From assembly GCF_024606225.1 (NCBI RefSeq), contig NZ_JAGRPU010000026.1, positions 21,264-85,263 of the forward strand: DNA of 64,000 bases, given 5' to 3'. The notes beneath the pieces are model-generated. The model did not search any database. It was given only the letters and a program-made list of their open reading frames with translations, and had not been told where the DNA came from. The stretch comes from Endozoicomonas sp. ISHI1 (GTDB lineage: Bacteria; Pseudomonadota; Gammaproteobacteria; Pseudomonadales; Endozoicomonadaceae). The translations under genes were made by a program, and so were the position numbers. This document shows positions 19,776 through 27,650 of the stretch, one piece after another; within the stretch, counting starts at the first letter, position 1, and every line of letters begins with the position of its first letter.

Positions 19776-20576
19776 ATGAGAATTAAACCATGCTTTGAGC
19801 GATTGTCTTCGGAAGGTCGTAAGGCCTTGATGCCCTACATGACGGCGGGTGATCCGGCGGATAAGACCGTAGACATCATGCACAAGATGGTAGCCAGCGG
19901 TGCTGATCTGATCGAATTGGGTTTCCCGTTTTCGGATCCCGTGGCTGACGGACCGGTGATTGCAGAGGCTCATGAGCGGGCATTATCACAAGGTGTTACA
20001 TTGAATGACGTTTTTTCAATGGTAACTCGCTTCAGGGAAAACGATAATACGACCCCGATTGTCCTGATGGGCTACCTTAACCCGGTAGAAGTTATGGGTT
20101 ATGGGGTGTTTGCTGCGCGGGCCGCTGAAGCCGGTGTCGATGGTGTACTGATTGTTGATTTGCCCGCGGAGTTTGCTGGCGGTCTGGTTGAGCATTTAAA
20201 GCCCAGGCAGATTGATATGATCAACCTGATTACGCCCACTACCACCGATGAGCGCATTCAAAAGATCTGCTCTGTTGCTTCAGGGTTCGTATATTACGTT
20301 TCAGTGAAGGGAGTGACAGGCTCAAACAAGCTGGATCTCGGCAGTGTTCAGTCCAGAGTGGCTCACATCAAAGGGTTTACCGACCTGCCTGTTGGTGTCG
20401 GTTTTGGTATTCGTGATGGTGAGTCTGCAGCAGCCATTTCTTCGGTTGCAGATGGTGTGGTAGTAGGGTCCCTGTTGGTATCCGAGCTGGCCAATTACCA
20501 ACGCCAGGGCGAAGGTGCTATCGACCGGGTCTCTGGTCATCTACAAGCAATGCGTCAGGCAATGGATAAAGGTTAA
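19776..20576 (+). CDS. trpA: Tryptophan synthase alpha chain
   Basis: Cleaves indole-3-glycerol phosphate to indole, which is passed through a tunnel to TrpB. The 266-residue TIM barrel has the motif LIELGFPFSDPVADGPVIA with the catalytic Glu and Asp60-type residue, and GVGFGIRDGES near the C-terminus. ATG 19776 with GAGGGAG upstream, 20 bases after trpB. Confidence 0.98.
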   Translation: MRIKPCFERLSSEGRKALMPYMTAGDPADKTVDIMHKMVASGADLIELGFPFSDPVADGPVIAEAHERALSQGVTLNDVFSMVTRFRENDNTTPIVLMGYLNPVEVMGYGVFAARAAEAGVDGVLIVDLPAEFAGGLVEHLKPRQIDMINLITPTTTDERIQKICSVASGFVYYVSVKGVTGSNKLDLGSVQSRVAHIKGFTDLPVGVGFGIRDGESAAAISSVADGVVVGSLLVSELANYQRQGEGAIDRVSGHLQAMRQAMDKG

Positions 20577-20666
20577 CCCGATGAATTAAGGCGATAGACA
20601 ATAGGGAGTGCCCTGAACATTCAGGCGCTCTCTATTTTCAATCTTGCCAATAGACAGGTAGCGTGA

Positions 20667-21596
20667 ATGAGTAACTGGCTAGTCGATAAATTGATACCTT
20701 CGCTGTCACGTTCTACAAGTCAGCAGAAGAGCAGTAATGTGCCAGAAGGATTATGGCGCAAGTGTGTTAAGTGTGAGTCGGTTCTGTATCGCCCAGAGCT
20801 TGAGAGAAATCTGTACGTTTGTCCAAAATGCAGTCACCACATGCGTATCGGTGCCCGAAAGCGTCTGGAGTACTTTCTGGACAAAAGCACTACTGAAGAA
20901 TTGTTCTCTGAGATAGAGCCTGTCGATAAGCTCAAGTTCCGGGATTCAAAGAAATACAAGGACCGTCTGGCATCTGCTCAAAAGCAGACGGGTGAAAAAG
21001 ATGCTCTGGTCGCTATGAAAGGCCAGCTGGATGGTCTGCCTGTGGTTGCTGTGGCTTTTGAATTCAGCTTTATGGGTGGATCAATGGGTTCTGTTGTTGG
21101 CGAGAAGTTTGCCCGTGCCGCAGAGCTGAGTCTGGAACTCAAGGTTCCTTTTGTTTGTTTTTCAGCCAGTGGTGGTGCCCGCATGCAGGAGGCTTTGTTT
21201 TCCCTGATGCAGATGGCAAAAACCAGTGCGGCATTAGAGCGAATGAAACAACAGGGAGTACCTTATTTCTCTGTGCTCACAGATCCCGTTTATGGAGGTG
21301 TATCTGCCTCTTTGGCTATGCTGGGTGATGTGAATATTGCCGAGCCCGGTGCATTAATCGGTTTTGCGGGTCCACGGGTGATCGAACAGACGGTTCGTGA
21401 AAAGTTGCCTGAAGGTTTTCAGCGTAGTGAGTTTCTGCTGGAGCATGGGGCAATCGATATGATTGTTGATCGGGGCGAAATGCGTTCGACGGTCGCTCGA
21501 CTTTGCAGAAAAATGCAGGGAATGGCTTCAGTGCCTGTTGAGTCGGATTCGGAATTCGGTGCAGATGGGGAAGACGTGATTACTGCAACTGGGTGA
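20667..21596 (+). CDS. accD: Acetyl-CoA carboxylase carboxyltransferase subunit beta
   Basis: Beta subunit of the carboxyltransferase that makes malonyl-CoA. The 309-residue product has an N-terminal zinc ribbon (CVKC at about 32-35 and CPKC at about 51-54) and the carboxyltransferase core with [20 protein letters not shown] and [20 protein letters not shown]. accD-folC are normally adjacent in this group; here about 1.4 kb of accessory genes lie between them. Confidence 0.97.
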   Translation: MSNWLVDKLIPSLSRSTSQQKSSNVPEGLWRKCVKCESVLYRPELERNLYVCPKCSHHMRIGARKRLEYFLDKSTTEELFSEIEPVDKLKFRDSKKYKDRLASAQKQTGEKDALVAMKGQLDGLPVVAVAFEFSFMGGSMGSVVGEKFARAAELSLELKVPFVCFSASGGARMQEALFSLMQMAKTSAALERMKQQGVPYFSVLTDPVYGGVSASLAMLGDVNIAEPGALIGFAGPRVIEQTVREKLPEGFQRSEFLLEHGAIDMIVDRGEMRSTVARLCRKMQGMASVPVESDSEFGADGEDVITATG

Positions 21597-21742
21597 TACC
21601 TGTAAAGTTGGCCGGAGATTTCAAAAAGTGCTTTTTTCTTGATCTTGCACAACGGTGAATATACGTTGTTGGGCTTAATGTGGCTATGCGTCCTGAAGTT
21701 GCTGTTTTTTTAAATCAGAGTGAGCGCAGGGGATTTTTAAAA

Positions 21743-22009
21743 TCATCTGAGTTGCTTTAAGTGCAGTATTCTGGCTATGTCTACTACGTCTGCACTGATA
21801 CGGTAGTAAGCTACGTATTCAGTTCCGGCAACAGGTAGCTTTCGATATAAGCGTTCCTTATGGCCTGCCTCTGGGAATGCTTCAATTTGCTCCAGGGTAG
21901 CCGACATAAATTGAGCGATTTTGCCTGCAGCATTTGGGTGTAGTCGATCAAGGTGTTCGATATGACTGAGGAAGTCATCCTCGGCTCGTTTTGATATTCT
22001 TGACTTCAT
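21743..22009 (-). CDS. RelE/ParE-superfamily toxin
   Basis: An 88-residue basic protein of the RelE/ParE fold. It opens with KSRISKRAEDDFLSHIEHL and has the conserved centre ATLEQIEAFPEAGHKERLYR and the strand EYVAYYRISADVVDIARILH. Members either cut mRNA on the ribosome or poison gyrase; which applies here cannot be told. Its start overlaps the end of the upstream antitoxin gene by four bases, the usual antitoxin-first arrangement. Confidence 0.85.
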   Translation of the reverse strand: MKSRISKRAEDDFLSHIEHLDRLHPNAAGKIAQFMSATLEQIEAFPEAGHKERLYRKLPVAGTEYVAYYRISADVVDIARILHLKQLR

Positions 22010-22257
22010 GGCTTTTTAGACAGACTTTCTTTGGCTTCTGTCAAAAAGTCACCCAGTGGTCTTGTAGAGACTTCTCCAGAGTCAATACCCTCTAGTGTCT
22101 TTTCAACCTCTTCTATTTGCCACGCTGTCTTGTCAATCAGATCATTCACAGCTTCACGGATTAGATAAGAGACGTCTCGATCTCTTATCCGTGCTAGCTC
22201 ATTAAGTTTATCAAGCGTTTCCTGTTCAAATTTTACGCTTTTGACTGCCATGGGCAT
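22006..22257 (-). CDS. Ribbon-helix-helix antitoxin
   Basis: An 83-residue protein with an N-terminal RHH DNA-binding segment (VKSVKFEQETLDKLNELARI, then RDVSYLIREAVNDLI) and a C-terminal acidic tail that would bind the toxin. It likely represses its own operon. The start could be ATG 22257 or the second ATG at 22251. Pairs with the RelE/ParE-type toxin downstream. Confidence 0.82.
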   Translation of the reverse strand: MPMAVKSVKFEQETLDKLNELARIRDRDVSYLIREAVNDLIDKTAWQIEEVEKTLEGIDSGEVSTRPLGDFLTEAKESLSKKP

Positions 22258-22357
22258 AGCGCTGCTCTCTCTGGAGTATTTTGCAGTAGTTCAAGGTAGT
22301 ACGACCTTTCACAAATAACAATAATAAGCTCAGGGGTATTTAATTTGAGGCATGTTT

Positions 22358-22416
22358 AGCCTCGCCAAAATTCATTAGAGATCACCCGTTCAAAGCCAGA
22401 CGTAGAACGATTTGAG
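22358..22416 (-). repeat. Remnant of a DUF29 gene with internal deletion
   Basis: Bases 22358-22397 match the 3-prime end of the neighbouring DUF29 gene (22501-22541), sharing GCCAAAATTCAT and ATCACC-GTTCAAAG. They run directly into 22398-22416, which match the sequence upstream of that gene (22969-22987; 17 of 19 bases). This looks like a second copy whose middle was deleted. Confidence 0.55.
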
Positions 22417-22500
22417 TGGTTGGAATGACATCAGCAATAGCTGCTACGAGTCTTTATGTACTGTTAGTTAGTCGCACTACACTAGATATTTATTAATGAG

Positions 22501-22935
22501 TTAGTCTGGCCAAAATTCATCATTGATCACCTGTTCAAAGGGCCACTCGCATTGTGTGGGAAATGTCGTTTCTGGTAGGCCAGTCTCTTTGAATGCTCTG
22601 ATTTTTGCAGCGTCGTAAGCTTCGGCAGCTGCCTCAGGGAGTCTGGGCTTAAGTCCCGGATTTTCCTCAATGAATTTTTTTAGGCGGAATCTTTGTTCTT
22701 TGATTGAGCCCTGCCAGCTTGTGCTCCTGTTTTCAGGTTGGAATTTCCACTTCAAAAGATGCATGAGCAATACGTCCAGTCGATGACTCAGCTGGCGATA
22801 TTCGCTTCTGCCCATGCTTTCGATTTCCTCGAGAATGTTATCCAAATCCAGTTCTCCCAGTCGACCCTGACGGATTAAATTGGCTTGTTGCTGTGTCCAG
22901 CTATAAAAATCAGTCTCGTAAAGCTGTTGAGTCAT
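22501..22935 (-). CDS. DUF29 family protein
   Basis: A 144-residue protein of the DUF29 family, function unknown. It opens MTQQLYETDFYSWTQQQANL and has the family core LDLDNILEEIESMGRSEYRQ and LMHLLKWKFQPENRSTSWQG. ATG 22935 was chosen because the other copies in the window begin at the equivalent residue; the upstream extension is not shared. It lies between accD and folC, on the strand opposite to both. Related copies lie at 46712-47648 and, decayed, at 22358 and 62727. Confidence 0.85.
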   Translation of the reverse strand: MTQQLYETDFYSWTQQQANLIRQGRLGELDLDNILEEIESMGRSEYRQLSHRLDVLLMHLLKWKFQPENRSTSWQGSIKEQRFRLKKFIEENPGLKPRLPEAAAEAYDAAKIRAFKETGLPETTFPTQCEWPFEQVINDEFWPD

Positions 22936-23038
22936 CGAAATTCCCAACAATGGATTCACCCGAAGGTCAGATGTAGAATGATTTGAGCAAATATGCAACC
23001 ATACGTCCCCCAAGATGTTCTTCTAAGGAATCCCCTGC

Positions 23039-24358
23039 ATGACATACCAGCAAAACGGTCAGCCTCCCTTCGAGCAGCTGTCTGATTGGCTTGACTGGTT
23101 GGAAAACACCCGGCCTGAACACGAAATGGAACTTGGGCTGGACAGTATAAGAAAAGTGGCTGAAAGGTTGGATCTTACAAAACCTGCTCCTTTCGTTATC
23201 ACGGTTGGTGGCACTAATGGTAAGGGGTCAACGGTCGCTATTCTTGAGTCTATTCTCTCGGCTGCTGGTTACAAAGTAGGCGTCTACACCTCTCCGCATC
23301 TGCACAGATTCAATGAGCGTATTAAAGTCAATGGTGTTGAAGCAAGCGATGAAAGCCTGTGTGCCTCCTTTCAAAAAGTGAACGACGGGCTTGGCGGTGA
23401 CTGGCTTTCCTATTTCGAATTCGCAGTGCTGTTGGCCGTAGATGTTTTTCAGAAAGAAAAAGTAGACATTGCGCTTATGGAGGTTGGGCTGGGCGGTCGT
23501 CTGGATGCCACTAATGTGATTGAGCCGGATGTCTCCGTAATCACTACAGTAGGGTTGGATCATCAGGACTGGTTGGGTTACAGTATTGAAGCGATCGCAA
23601 AAGAAAAAGCAGGTATTTTTCGCTCCGAAAAACCAGCCATATTTGGTGGTGTGGAGACTCCAGGCAGTATCGTCGATCAAGCTGTCAGGCTGGAGTCAGC
23701 TCTGTACAGAAGAGATAAAGAATTCGAGCTAAAAGAAGAAAGTAGAACATGGAGTTGGAAGGGTTTAAACAAAACGGGTGAATGTATTGAGTATGTCGAC
23801 CTGCCTATGCCCGCATTAGTTATTGATAACGCTGCTACTGCTCTGCAAGCAATTCAGTTTTTACCTGATGCTGTAAGCCGTGATGCAATCGTAGAAGGTT
23901 TAAAAATATCGAGCCTCCCTGGTCGTTATGAAAAAGTGATGGAGATCAATAAAAGGGGGAAAAAAGTTCAGGCTATTCTCGATGTTGCGCATAATCCGCA
24001 GGCAGCAACAAAGCTGGCAGAGCGCCTGAAGGCAGATCCGGTCTCAGGAAAAACTCGTGCACTGATTGGGATCTACAAAGATAAGGATTATCACGGAGTT
24101 ATCGAGTCTCTGTCTGAAGTGGTCGATGAGTGGGTGGTTGCCGATTTTGATTCGCCCAGAGCGCTTGATAAGACTGTTCTGAGTGAAGCGGTTGCCAGAT
24201 ATTCTGAACTACTGCCTGTTATCGCTGAAAATGTAGAGTTAGGTTTTCAGCAACTAAAAGAAGTATCAACTAGCAGGGACAGGGTGCTTGTTGTGGGTTC
24301 GTTTTTGATGGTTGGTGCAATTTTGTGCGGTGGTGCTGAAGTTTCTCCTTCGAATTGA
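23039..24358 (+). CDS. folC: Dihydrofolate synthase/folylpolyglutamate synthase
   Basis: ATP-dependent ligase adding glutamate to dihydropteroate and folates. The 439-residue product has the Mur-ligase-like ATP loop TVGGTNGKGSTVAILESIL, the folate-binding YTSPHLHRFNERI and the C-terminal domain with LDVAHNPQAA. ATG 23039 with TAAGGAA upstream. In Pseudomonas dedD and cvpA follow; here about 24 kb of accessory DNA follows. Confidence 0.96.
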   Translation: MTYQQNGQPPFEQLSDWLDWLENTRPEHEMELGLDSIRKVAERLDLTKPAPFVITVGGTNGKGSTVAILESILSAAGYKVGVYTSPHLHRFNERIKVNGVEASDESLCASFQKVNDGLGGDWLSYFEFAVLLAVDVFQKEKVDIALMEVGLGGRLDATNVIEPDVSVITTVGLDHQDWLGYSIEAIAKEKAGIFRSEKPAIFGGVETPGSIVDQAVRLESALYRRDKEFELKEESRTWSWKGLNKTGECIEYVDLPMPALVIDNAATALQAIQFLPDAVSRDAIVEGLKISSLPGRYEKVMEINKRGKKVQAILDVAHNPQAATKLAERLKADPVSGKTRALIGIYKDKDYHGVIESLSEVVDEWVVADFDSPRALDKTVLSEAVARYSELLPVIAENVELGFQQLKEVSTSRDRVLVVGSFLMVGAILCGGAEVSPSN

Positions 24359-24800
24359 TTTATCTTCTATTATTGTCTCGTTTTCCTGAGTGTATTTAAG
24401 GTTATTTTGTAAAGTTGTCGTTTAATGCAGGTGGTTTTCACTGATGATCATGTGTAGGATTAACCCCTTTATCGTAATGCTGCGTGATGGTTAGATAAGT
24501 CTGTCGATCACAAACTTCCTGGTTTTGCAATACCTGCTAGAGCTATTTAGTCAATAAATAGTAGGTAATTTTTAAGCTGCTTTTCAGAGAGAGTGTAATC
24601 TGAAGGGCGGTAGCGTGAATAAATGCTGGGTATATTTTTTATTTTTCGGAATTTTAAAGAGTAAAAGTCTTGCTCGGCGAGAATGTCAACTATCATAAAA
24701 TCCGAAGCTTATGCAAGAGGTTTGTTTGTTGTCAGAACTGGCTCAGCCAGCTTAAAGAAGTCGGCAGGTGAAAATTAAGCAATGATTGAGAGAGTGTCTG
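24359..24800 (+). promoter_or_regulatory. A+T-rich leader region of the accessory island
   Basis: About 440 bases without a gene. It carries the ops element at 24606-24617 and is likely the promoter and untranslated leader of the island operon. TTGCAA at 24525 with TATTTA-like sequence downstream is a weak promoter candidate. No strong terminator follows folC. Confidence 0.5.
24606..24617 (+). promoter_or_regulatory. ops element (JUMPstart core), RfaH recruitment site
   Basis: GGCGGTAGCGTG is an exact match to the 12-base operon polarity suppressor element. It is preceded by AAG, as in enteric JUMPstart sequences (AAGGGCGGTAGCGT). In known systems it lies in the transcribed leader of long polysaccharide operons, pauses RNA polymerase and recruits RfaH, which suppresses termination. 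Here it lies 184 bases before the first nucleotidyltransferase gene and about 4.1 kb before wecB. Confidence 0.82.
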
Positions 24801-25082
24801 GTGCGATTGACTAAATCCGAGCAGCAAGCCATTGTGACAGTTATCCGGCAGCTTGACCCTGATGCTGAAATTTGGCTTTTTGGATCGAGAGTTGATGACC
24901 AGGCCAGAGGTGGGGATATAGACTTACTGATTCTGTCGCATAAATTGAACTCGGCGGATAAACAGAAGATCAGGTTAGCGCTCTATGAAAAGCTGGGAGA
25001 ACAAAAAATAGACTTGGTCATTGCTGCTGATGATTCTGACCCATTTACTCGAATAGCATTGGCAGAAGGAGTTTCTCTGTGA
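24801..25082 (+). CDS. mntA: MntA-type nucleotidyltransferase (module 1)
   Basis: Minimal nucleotidyltransferase of about 93 residues with the motif FGSRVDDQARGGDIDLLI (Gly28-Ser29 ... Asp39-x-Asp41), the catalytic centre of the fold, and a later KIDLVIAADD. In characterised MntA-HepT pairs the enzyme transfers AMP onto a Tyr of the HepT toxin and silences it. GTG 24801 chosen, with GAGAG upstream; TTG 24786 is an alternative. It overlaps the partner gene by four bases (GTGA). Confidence 0.85.
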   Translation: MRLTKSEQQAIVTVIRQLDPDAEIWLFGSRVDDQARGGDIDLLILSHKLNSADKQKIRLALYEKLGEQKIDLVIAADDSDPFTRIALAEGVSL

Positions 25083-25570
25083 ATGAAGGCAAAGCCGAAA
25101 AACGACGGGTAGCGATAAAAGAAGACCAGTTGTTGCTATTGCAGCAACAGTTGGAAAGCATGAAGCACATGGAGGAGTTGCTTGAATGGTCTTTGGCTCG
25201 TTGCCAGTCTGTGAGCCTTCAAAAGGAAAGCATGCCAGAGCTTGAAGATCTGGAAAAGTTTGAATCCCTCACCGCTCGCTTTGCCCGTTTTAATGACATC
25301 TTGCTGCAGAAAATATTCCGCCTGATCGATGTTATAGATCTGGAGCATGGAGGTACCGTTCGCGACAGAATCAACCGGGCTGAGAAAAAAGGTCTGATTA
25401 ATAACGCCATTGAATTTATAGAAATTCGTGAACTGAGAAACAGTATTGCCCATGAATATCAGCCAGAGGCTTTGACCCTGATTTTTCCTCAGGTTCTCAA
25501 ATTTGTGCCAGTATTGCTTGATGTTGCTGAGAGGGTTAGGGGGTATTGTCGGCGGTATGATGGTGGTTAG
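25079..25570 (+). CDS. hepT: HepT-type HEPN protein (module 1)
   Basis: A 163-residue helical HEPN protein. The motif Arg120-NSIA-His125-Glu-Tyr127 fits R-x4-H-x-Y, the RNase centre plus the Tyr that MntA modifies in characterised pairs. GTG start overlapping the mntA stop. The last residues read RGYCRRYDGG before the stop; the same 3-prime end in the same frame recurs at 28563-28595. Predicted ribonuclease toxin; activity is inferred from motifs only. Confidence 0.83.
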   Translation: MNEGKAEKRRVAIKEDQLLLLQQQLESMKHMEELLEWSLARCQSVSLQKESMPELEDLEKFESLTARFARFNDILLQKIFRLIDVIDLEHGGTVRDRINRAEKKGLINNAIEFIEIRELRNSIAHEYQPEALTLIFPQVLKFVPVLLDVAERVRGYCRRYDGG

Positions 25571-25627
25571 CATCACTCTTGCTGATGTTGTAGTCAGGGT
25601 TTAGGACAGGGAAAAATCATGAAAATC

Positions 25628-25670
25628 CCTGAAGTCCTTGCTGGGCAGGCACTTTCATGATTTTCTCGTG
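25628..25670 (+). mobile_element. Right-end remnant of an ISAs1-family element
   Basis: Translation reads PEVLAGQALS then stop (25658-25660), the same C-terminal tail as at the end of the ISAs1 transposase remnant at 27621-27650 (EVLVGQALS). The DNA is nearly identical over about 40 bases. Only this end piece is left; it lies between modules 1 and 2. Confidence 0.6.
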
Positions 25671-25694
25671 GGTGTATACGACAGGTTAATACCA

Positions 25695-26027
25695 TTGAGA
25701 ATCACAAACGAACATGCGGCCCATATTTGCAACGTGCTTCAGCATTACTTTGGTGCCAAAACTGACATCTGGCTCTTCGGCTCAAGAGTTGATGATAACC
25801 AGCGTGGCGGTGATATTGATCTCTATATAGAAACCGACCTGCAAAGTCCGGAAGCGGTTTTTGATGCCAAACTCCACAGCCTGGTGGACATCAAACAGCA
25901 CATCGGTGACCAGAAAATTGACCTGGTCATTTACCGACGAGGAAAACGCCGGGAAGCGATTCACCATGAAGCCAGAAGTACCGGGATTCGACTCAATGGC
26001 AACAGAGCTGGGGTAATGAATGAGTAG
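25695..26027 (+). CDS. mntA: MntA-type nucleotidyltransferase (module 2)
   Basis: About 110 residues, with FGSRVDDNQRGGDIDLYIE (Gly29-Ser30 ... Asp40-x-Asp42) and KIDLVIYRRG. It is related to the module 1 enzyme (shared GSRVDD-Q-RGGDIDL) but has a longer C-terminus (KRREAIHHEARSTGIRL). The start is uncertain: TTG 25695 places the N-terminus after the ISAs1 remnant and aligns with module 1, whereas upstream in-frame starts would read through the remnant. Overlaps the next gene by eight bases. Confidence 0.8.
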   Translation: MRITNEHAAHICNVLQHYFGAKTDIWLFGSRVDDNQRGGDIDLYIETDLQSPEAVFDAKLHSLVDIKQHIGDQKIDLVIYRRGKRREAIHHEARSTGIRLNGNRAGVMNE

Positions 26028-26526
26028 CGGACGACAAATTGCAGACGTTACCGGGCGCACCCTCTGGATTTGTGACCGACATGCCTTGCGTCTTGAATGG
26101 GTGATGGCCGAAGTGGAAAGCCTGTTTCCATTAAGTGTCAATGCATTTGACAACCTTACCCCGACTGAAGTGGCTTACATGGACCAATTTTCCACCCGGT
26201 TCAGTAAATTACAGGATGCCATGGGGGTAAAACTCTTTCCTCACGTTCTGGATTTAGTGGGAGAGCAGGGGGCACTGAACACCTTTATCGACAAGCTCAA
26301 CCGGCTGGAAAAAATAGGGGCCATTGATAATGCAGCCCAATGGCCTTTATTTCCTGAGATGCGTAATGCTTTTGCCCATGACTACCCGGAAGACAGCGAA
26401 CTGAACGCCGAGACATTGAATCGAGCCATGCCGCTGGCCAGCAAGTTGTTAAAGGTCTACCGCAATATTCGGGATTTTGCCTTGCGCTATGGTGCTATTT
26501 TGCCTGGGGAGTGCAACGGTGGCTGA
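26020..26526 (+). CDS. HepT-like HEPN protein (module 2)
   Basis: A 168-residue helical protein with Arg115-NAFA-His120-Asp-Tyr122, again R-x4-H-x-Y. The family-like core is YMDQFSTRFSKLQDAMG and the later LNRLEKIGAIDNAAQW. Probably the toxin partner of the module 2 nucleotidyltransferase. The sequence outside the motif is far from module 1, so this is not a recent duplication. Overlaps the next gene by eight bases. Confidence 0.8.
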   Translation: MSSGRQIADVTGRTLWICDRHALRLEWVMAEVESLFPLSVNAFDNLTPTEVAYMDQFSTRFSKLQDAMGVKLFPHVLDLVGEQGALNTFIDKLNRLEKIGAIDNAAQWPLFPEMRNAFAHDYPEDSELNAETLNRAMPLASKLLKVYRNIRDFALRYGAILPGECNGG

Positions 26527-26950
26527 CAACATTAAAATCGAATACGGAAAGTTCAAACAGTCATTAACACTGCTGGAATCTCAATACCATCATCAGCAGA
26601 CACTTGATCACACATTACCCGGCTGGCTGCAAGAGGCAGTATCGGAATCCGTTATCCGGCGATTTGAAACCTGTTATGACCGTCTCTGGAAAGTGCTAAA
26701 ACGCTATTTGAAAATCAGTCTGGGGTTACCCGACGTTCCCAACAGCCCGAAACCGCTATTCAGGATTGCCAATGAAAATAGACTATTGCCGTCGGATATT
26801 TCGCAATGGTTGATCTATGCGGATAGCCGTATTGATACATCTCATGATTATGATGGTGAAAAAGCAAAGGTAGCACTTGATTTAATGGGTGATTTTATAA
26901 AAGATGCGATTGCCCTATACGAGACCATGAGCGGAGAACACTGGGAATGA
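26519..26950 (+). CDS. Nucleotidyltransferase substrate-binding HEPN protein, HI0074 type (module 3)
   Basis: About 143 residues from GTG 26519, chosen because it overlaps the preceding stop and gives the family start (IKIEYGKFKQSLTLLE). It has a four-helix HEPN pattern with RRFETCYDRLWKVLKRYL and, near residue 104, Arg-IDTS-His109-Asp-Tyr111, the R-x4-H-x-Y motif. In this module the HEPN gene comes before the nucleotidyltransferase gene, the reverse of modules 1 and 2. Confidence 0.82.
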   Translation: MADNIKIEYGKFKQSLTLLESQYHHQQTLDHTLPGWLQEAVSESVIRRFETCYDRLWKVLKRYLKISLGLPDVPNSPKPLFRIANENRLLPSDISQWLIYADSRIDTSHDYDGEKAKVALDLMGDFIKDAIALYETMSGEHWE

Positions 26951-27267
26951 ACGGTTCTACCAATCATCCCCCGGAACCCATTGACCTGACGCGCGATGAA
27001 CGGATGCTACTACAGGCATTGCTAAAAAAACATTTGCCCGATATCACAGTCTGGGCTTATGGCTCAAGAGTCACTGGCAAGGCCCATTTCGCATCGGATC
27101 TTGATATGGTGATCTTTTCCGGCCCGGAACAAGCGATTGCGATAGCTGAACTTCGGGAAGCGCTGGAAGAAAGTAACCTGCCATTTCGGGTCGATCTTTT
27201 TGTTTGGGATCAGGTGCCTGAGAATTTCCGGAAAGTGATTCTAGAGAAGTTTGTTGTTATTCAATAA
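26947..27267 (+). CDS. Nucleotidyltransferase, HI0073 type (module 3)
   Basis: A 106-residue minimal nucleotidyltransferase with WAYGSRVTGKAHFASDLDMV (Gly39-Ser40 ... Asp51-x-Asp53; ten residues between Ser and Asp, one more than in modules 1 and 2) and FRVDLFVWDQV holding the third acidic residue. Starts with ATGA overlap on the HEPN gene. Probable antitoxin of module 3. Confidence 0.85.
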   Translation: MNGSTNHPPEPIDLTRDERMLLQALLKKHLPDITVWAYGSRVTGKAHFASDLDMVIFSGPEQAIAIAELREALEESNLPFRVDLFVWDQVPENFRKVILEKFVVIQ

Positions 27268-27272
27268 GCTAT

Positions 27273-27650
27273 ATGACCCGAGAAACAGGTCATGGCCGCA
27301 CAGAAAGCCGGATGTATTTTATCAGTGATATCTTCGATGAGTTTGTGAATTTTTCCTTCGACTACATCAGCTCTGCAGAGCTAACGGCTGAGCAATTGGG
27401 TAAGGCCAGCCGGGAGCATTGGCACATCGAGAATAAACTTCACTGGAAACTTGATATTGCGATGAGAGAAGACGAGTGTCGCATCCGAAGAAATGACGGA
27501 GCAGAAATTTTAGCAGGCTTTAGACATATTGCAGTCAATCTGCTGAACAACACGAAAACCTTCAAAGCAGGTCTGAAGAGAAATTAAAAGATAGCAGCTA
27601 TGAGTACACGCTTTCTGGCTGAAGTTCTTGTTGGGCAGGCACTTTCATGA
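27273..27650 (+). pseudogene. ISAs1-family transposase, C-terminal remnant
   Basis: The translation has the ISAs1 (H-repeat) transposase signature REHWHIENKLHWKLDIAMRE followed by DECRIRRNDGAEILAGFRHI. It starts abruptly just after module 3 with nothing of the N-terminal two thirds. A TAA at 27585-27587 interrupts the frame, which then continues as [20 protein letters not shown] and a stop at 27648-27650, matching the family C-terminus. Truncated and interrupted, hence inactive. Confidence 0.82.

Noticed and set aside
24801..27267. CRISPR-Cas or abortive-infection operon reading of the MNT/HEPN array
   Set aside because: No repeats with spacers, no cas genes and no reverse transcriptase were seen; the genes match minimal nucleotidyltransferase/HEPN pairs.
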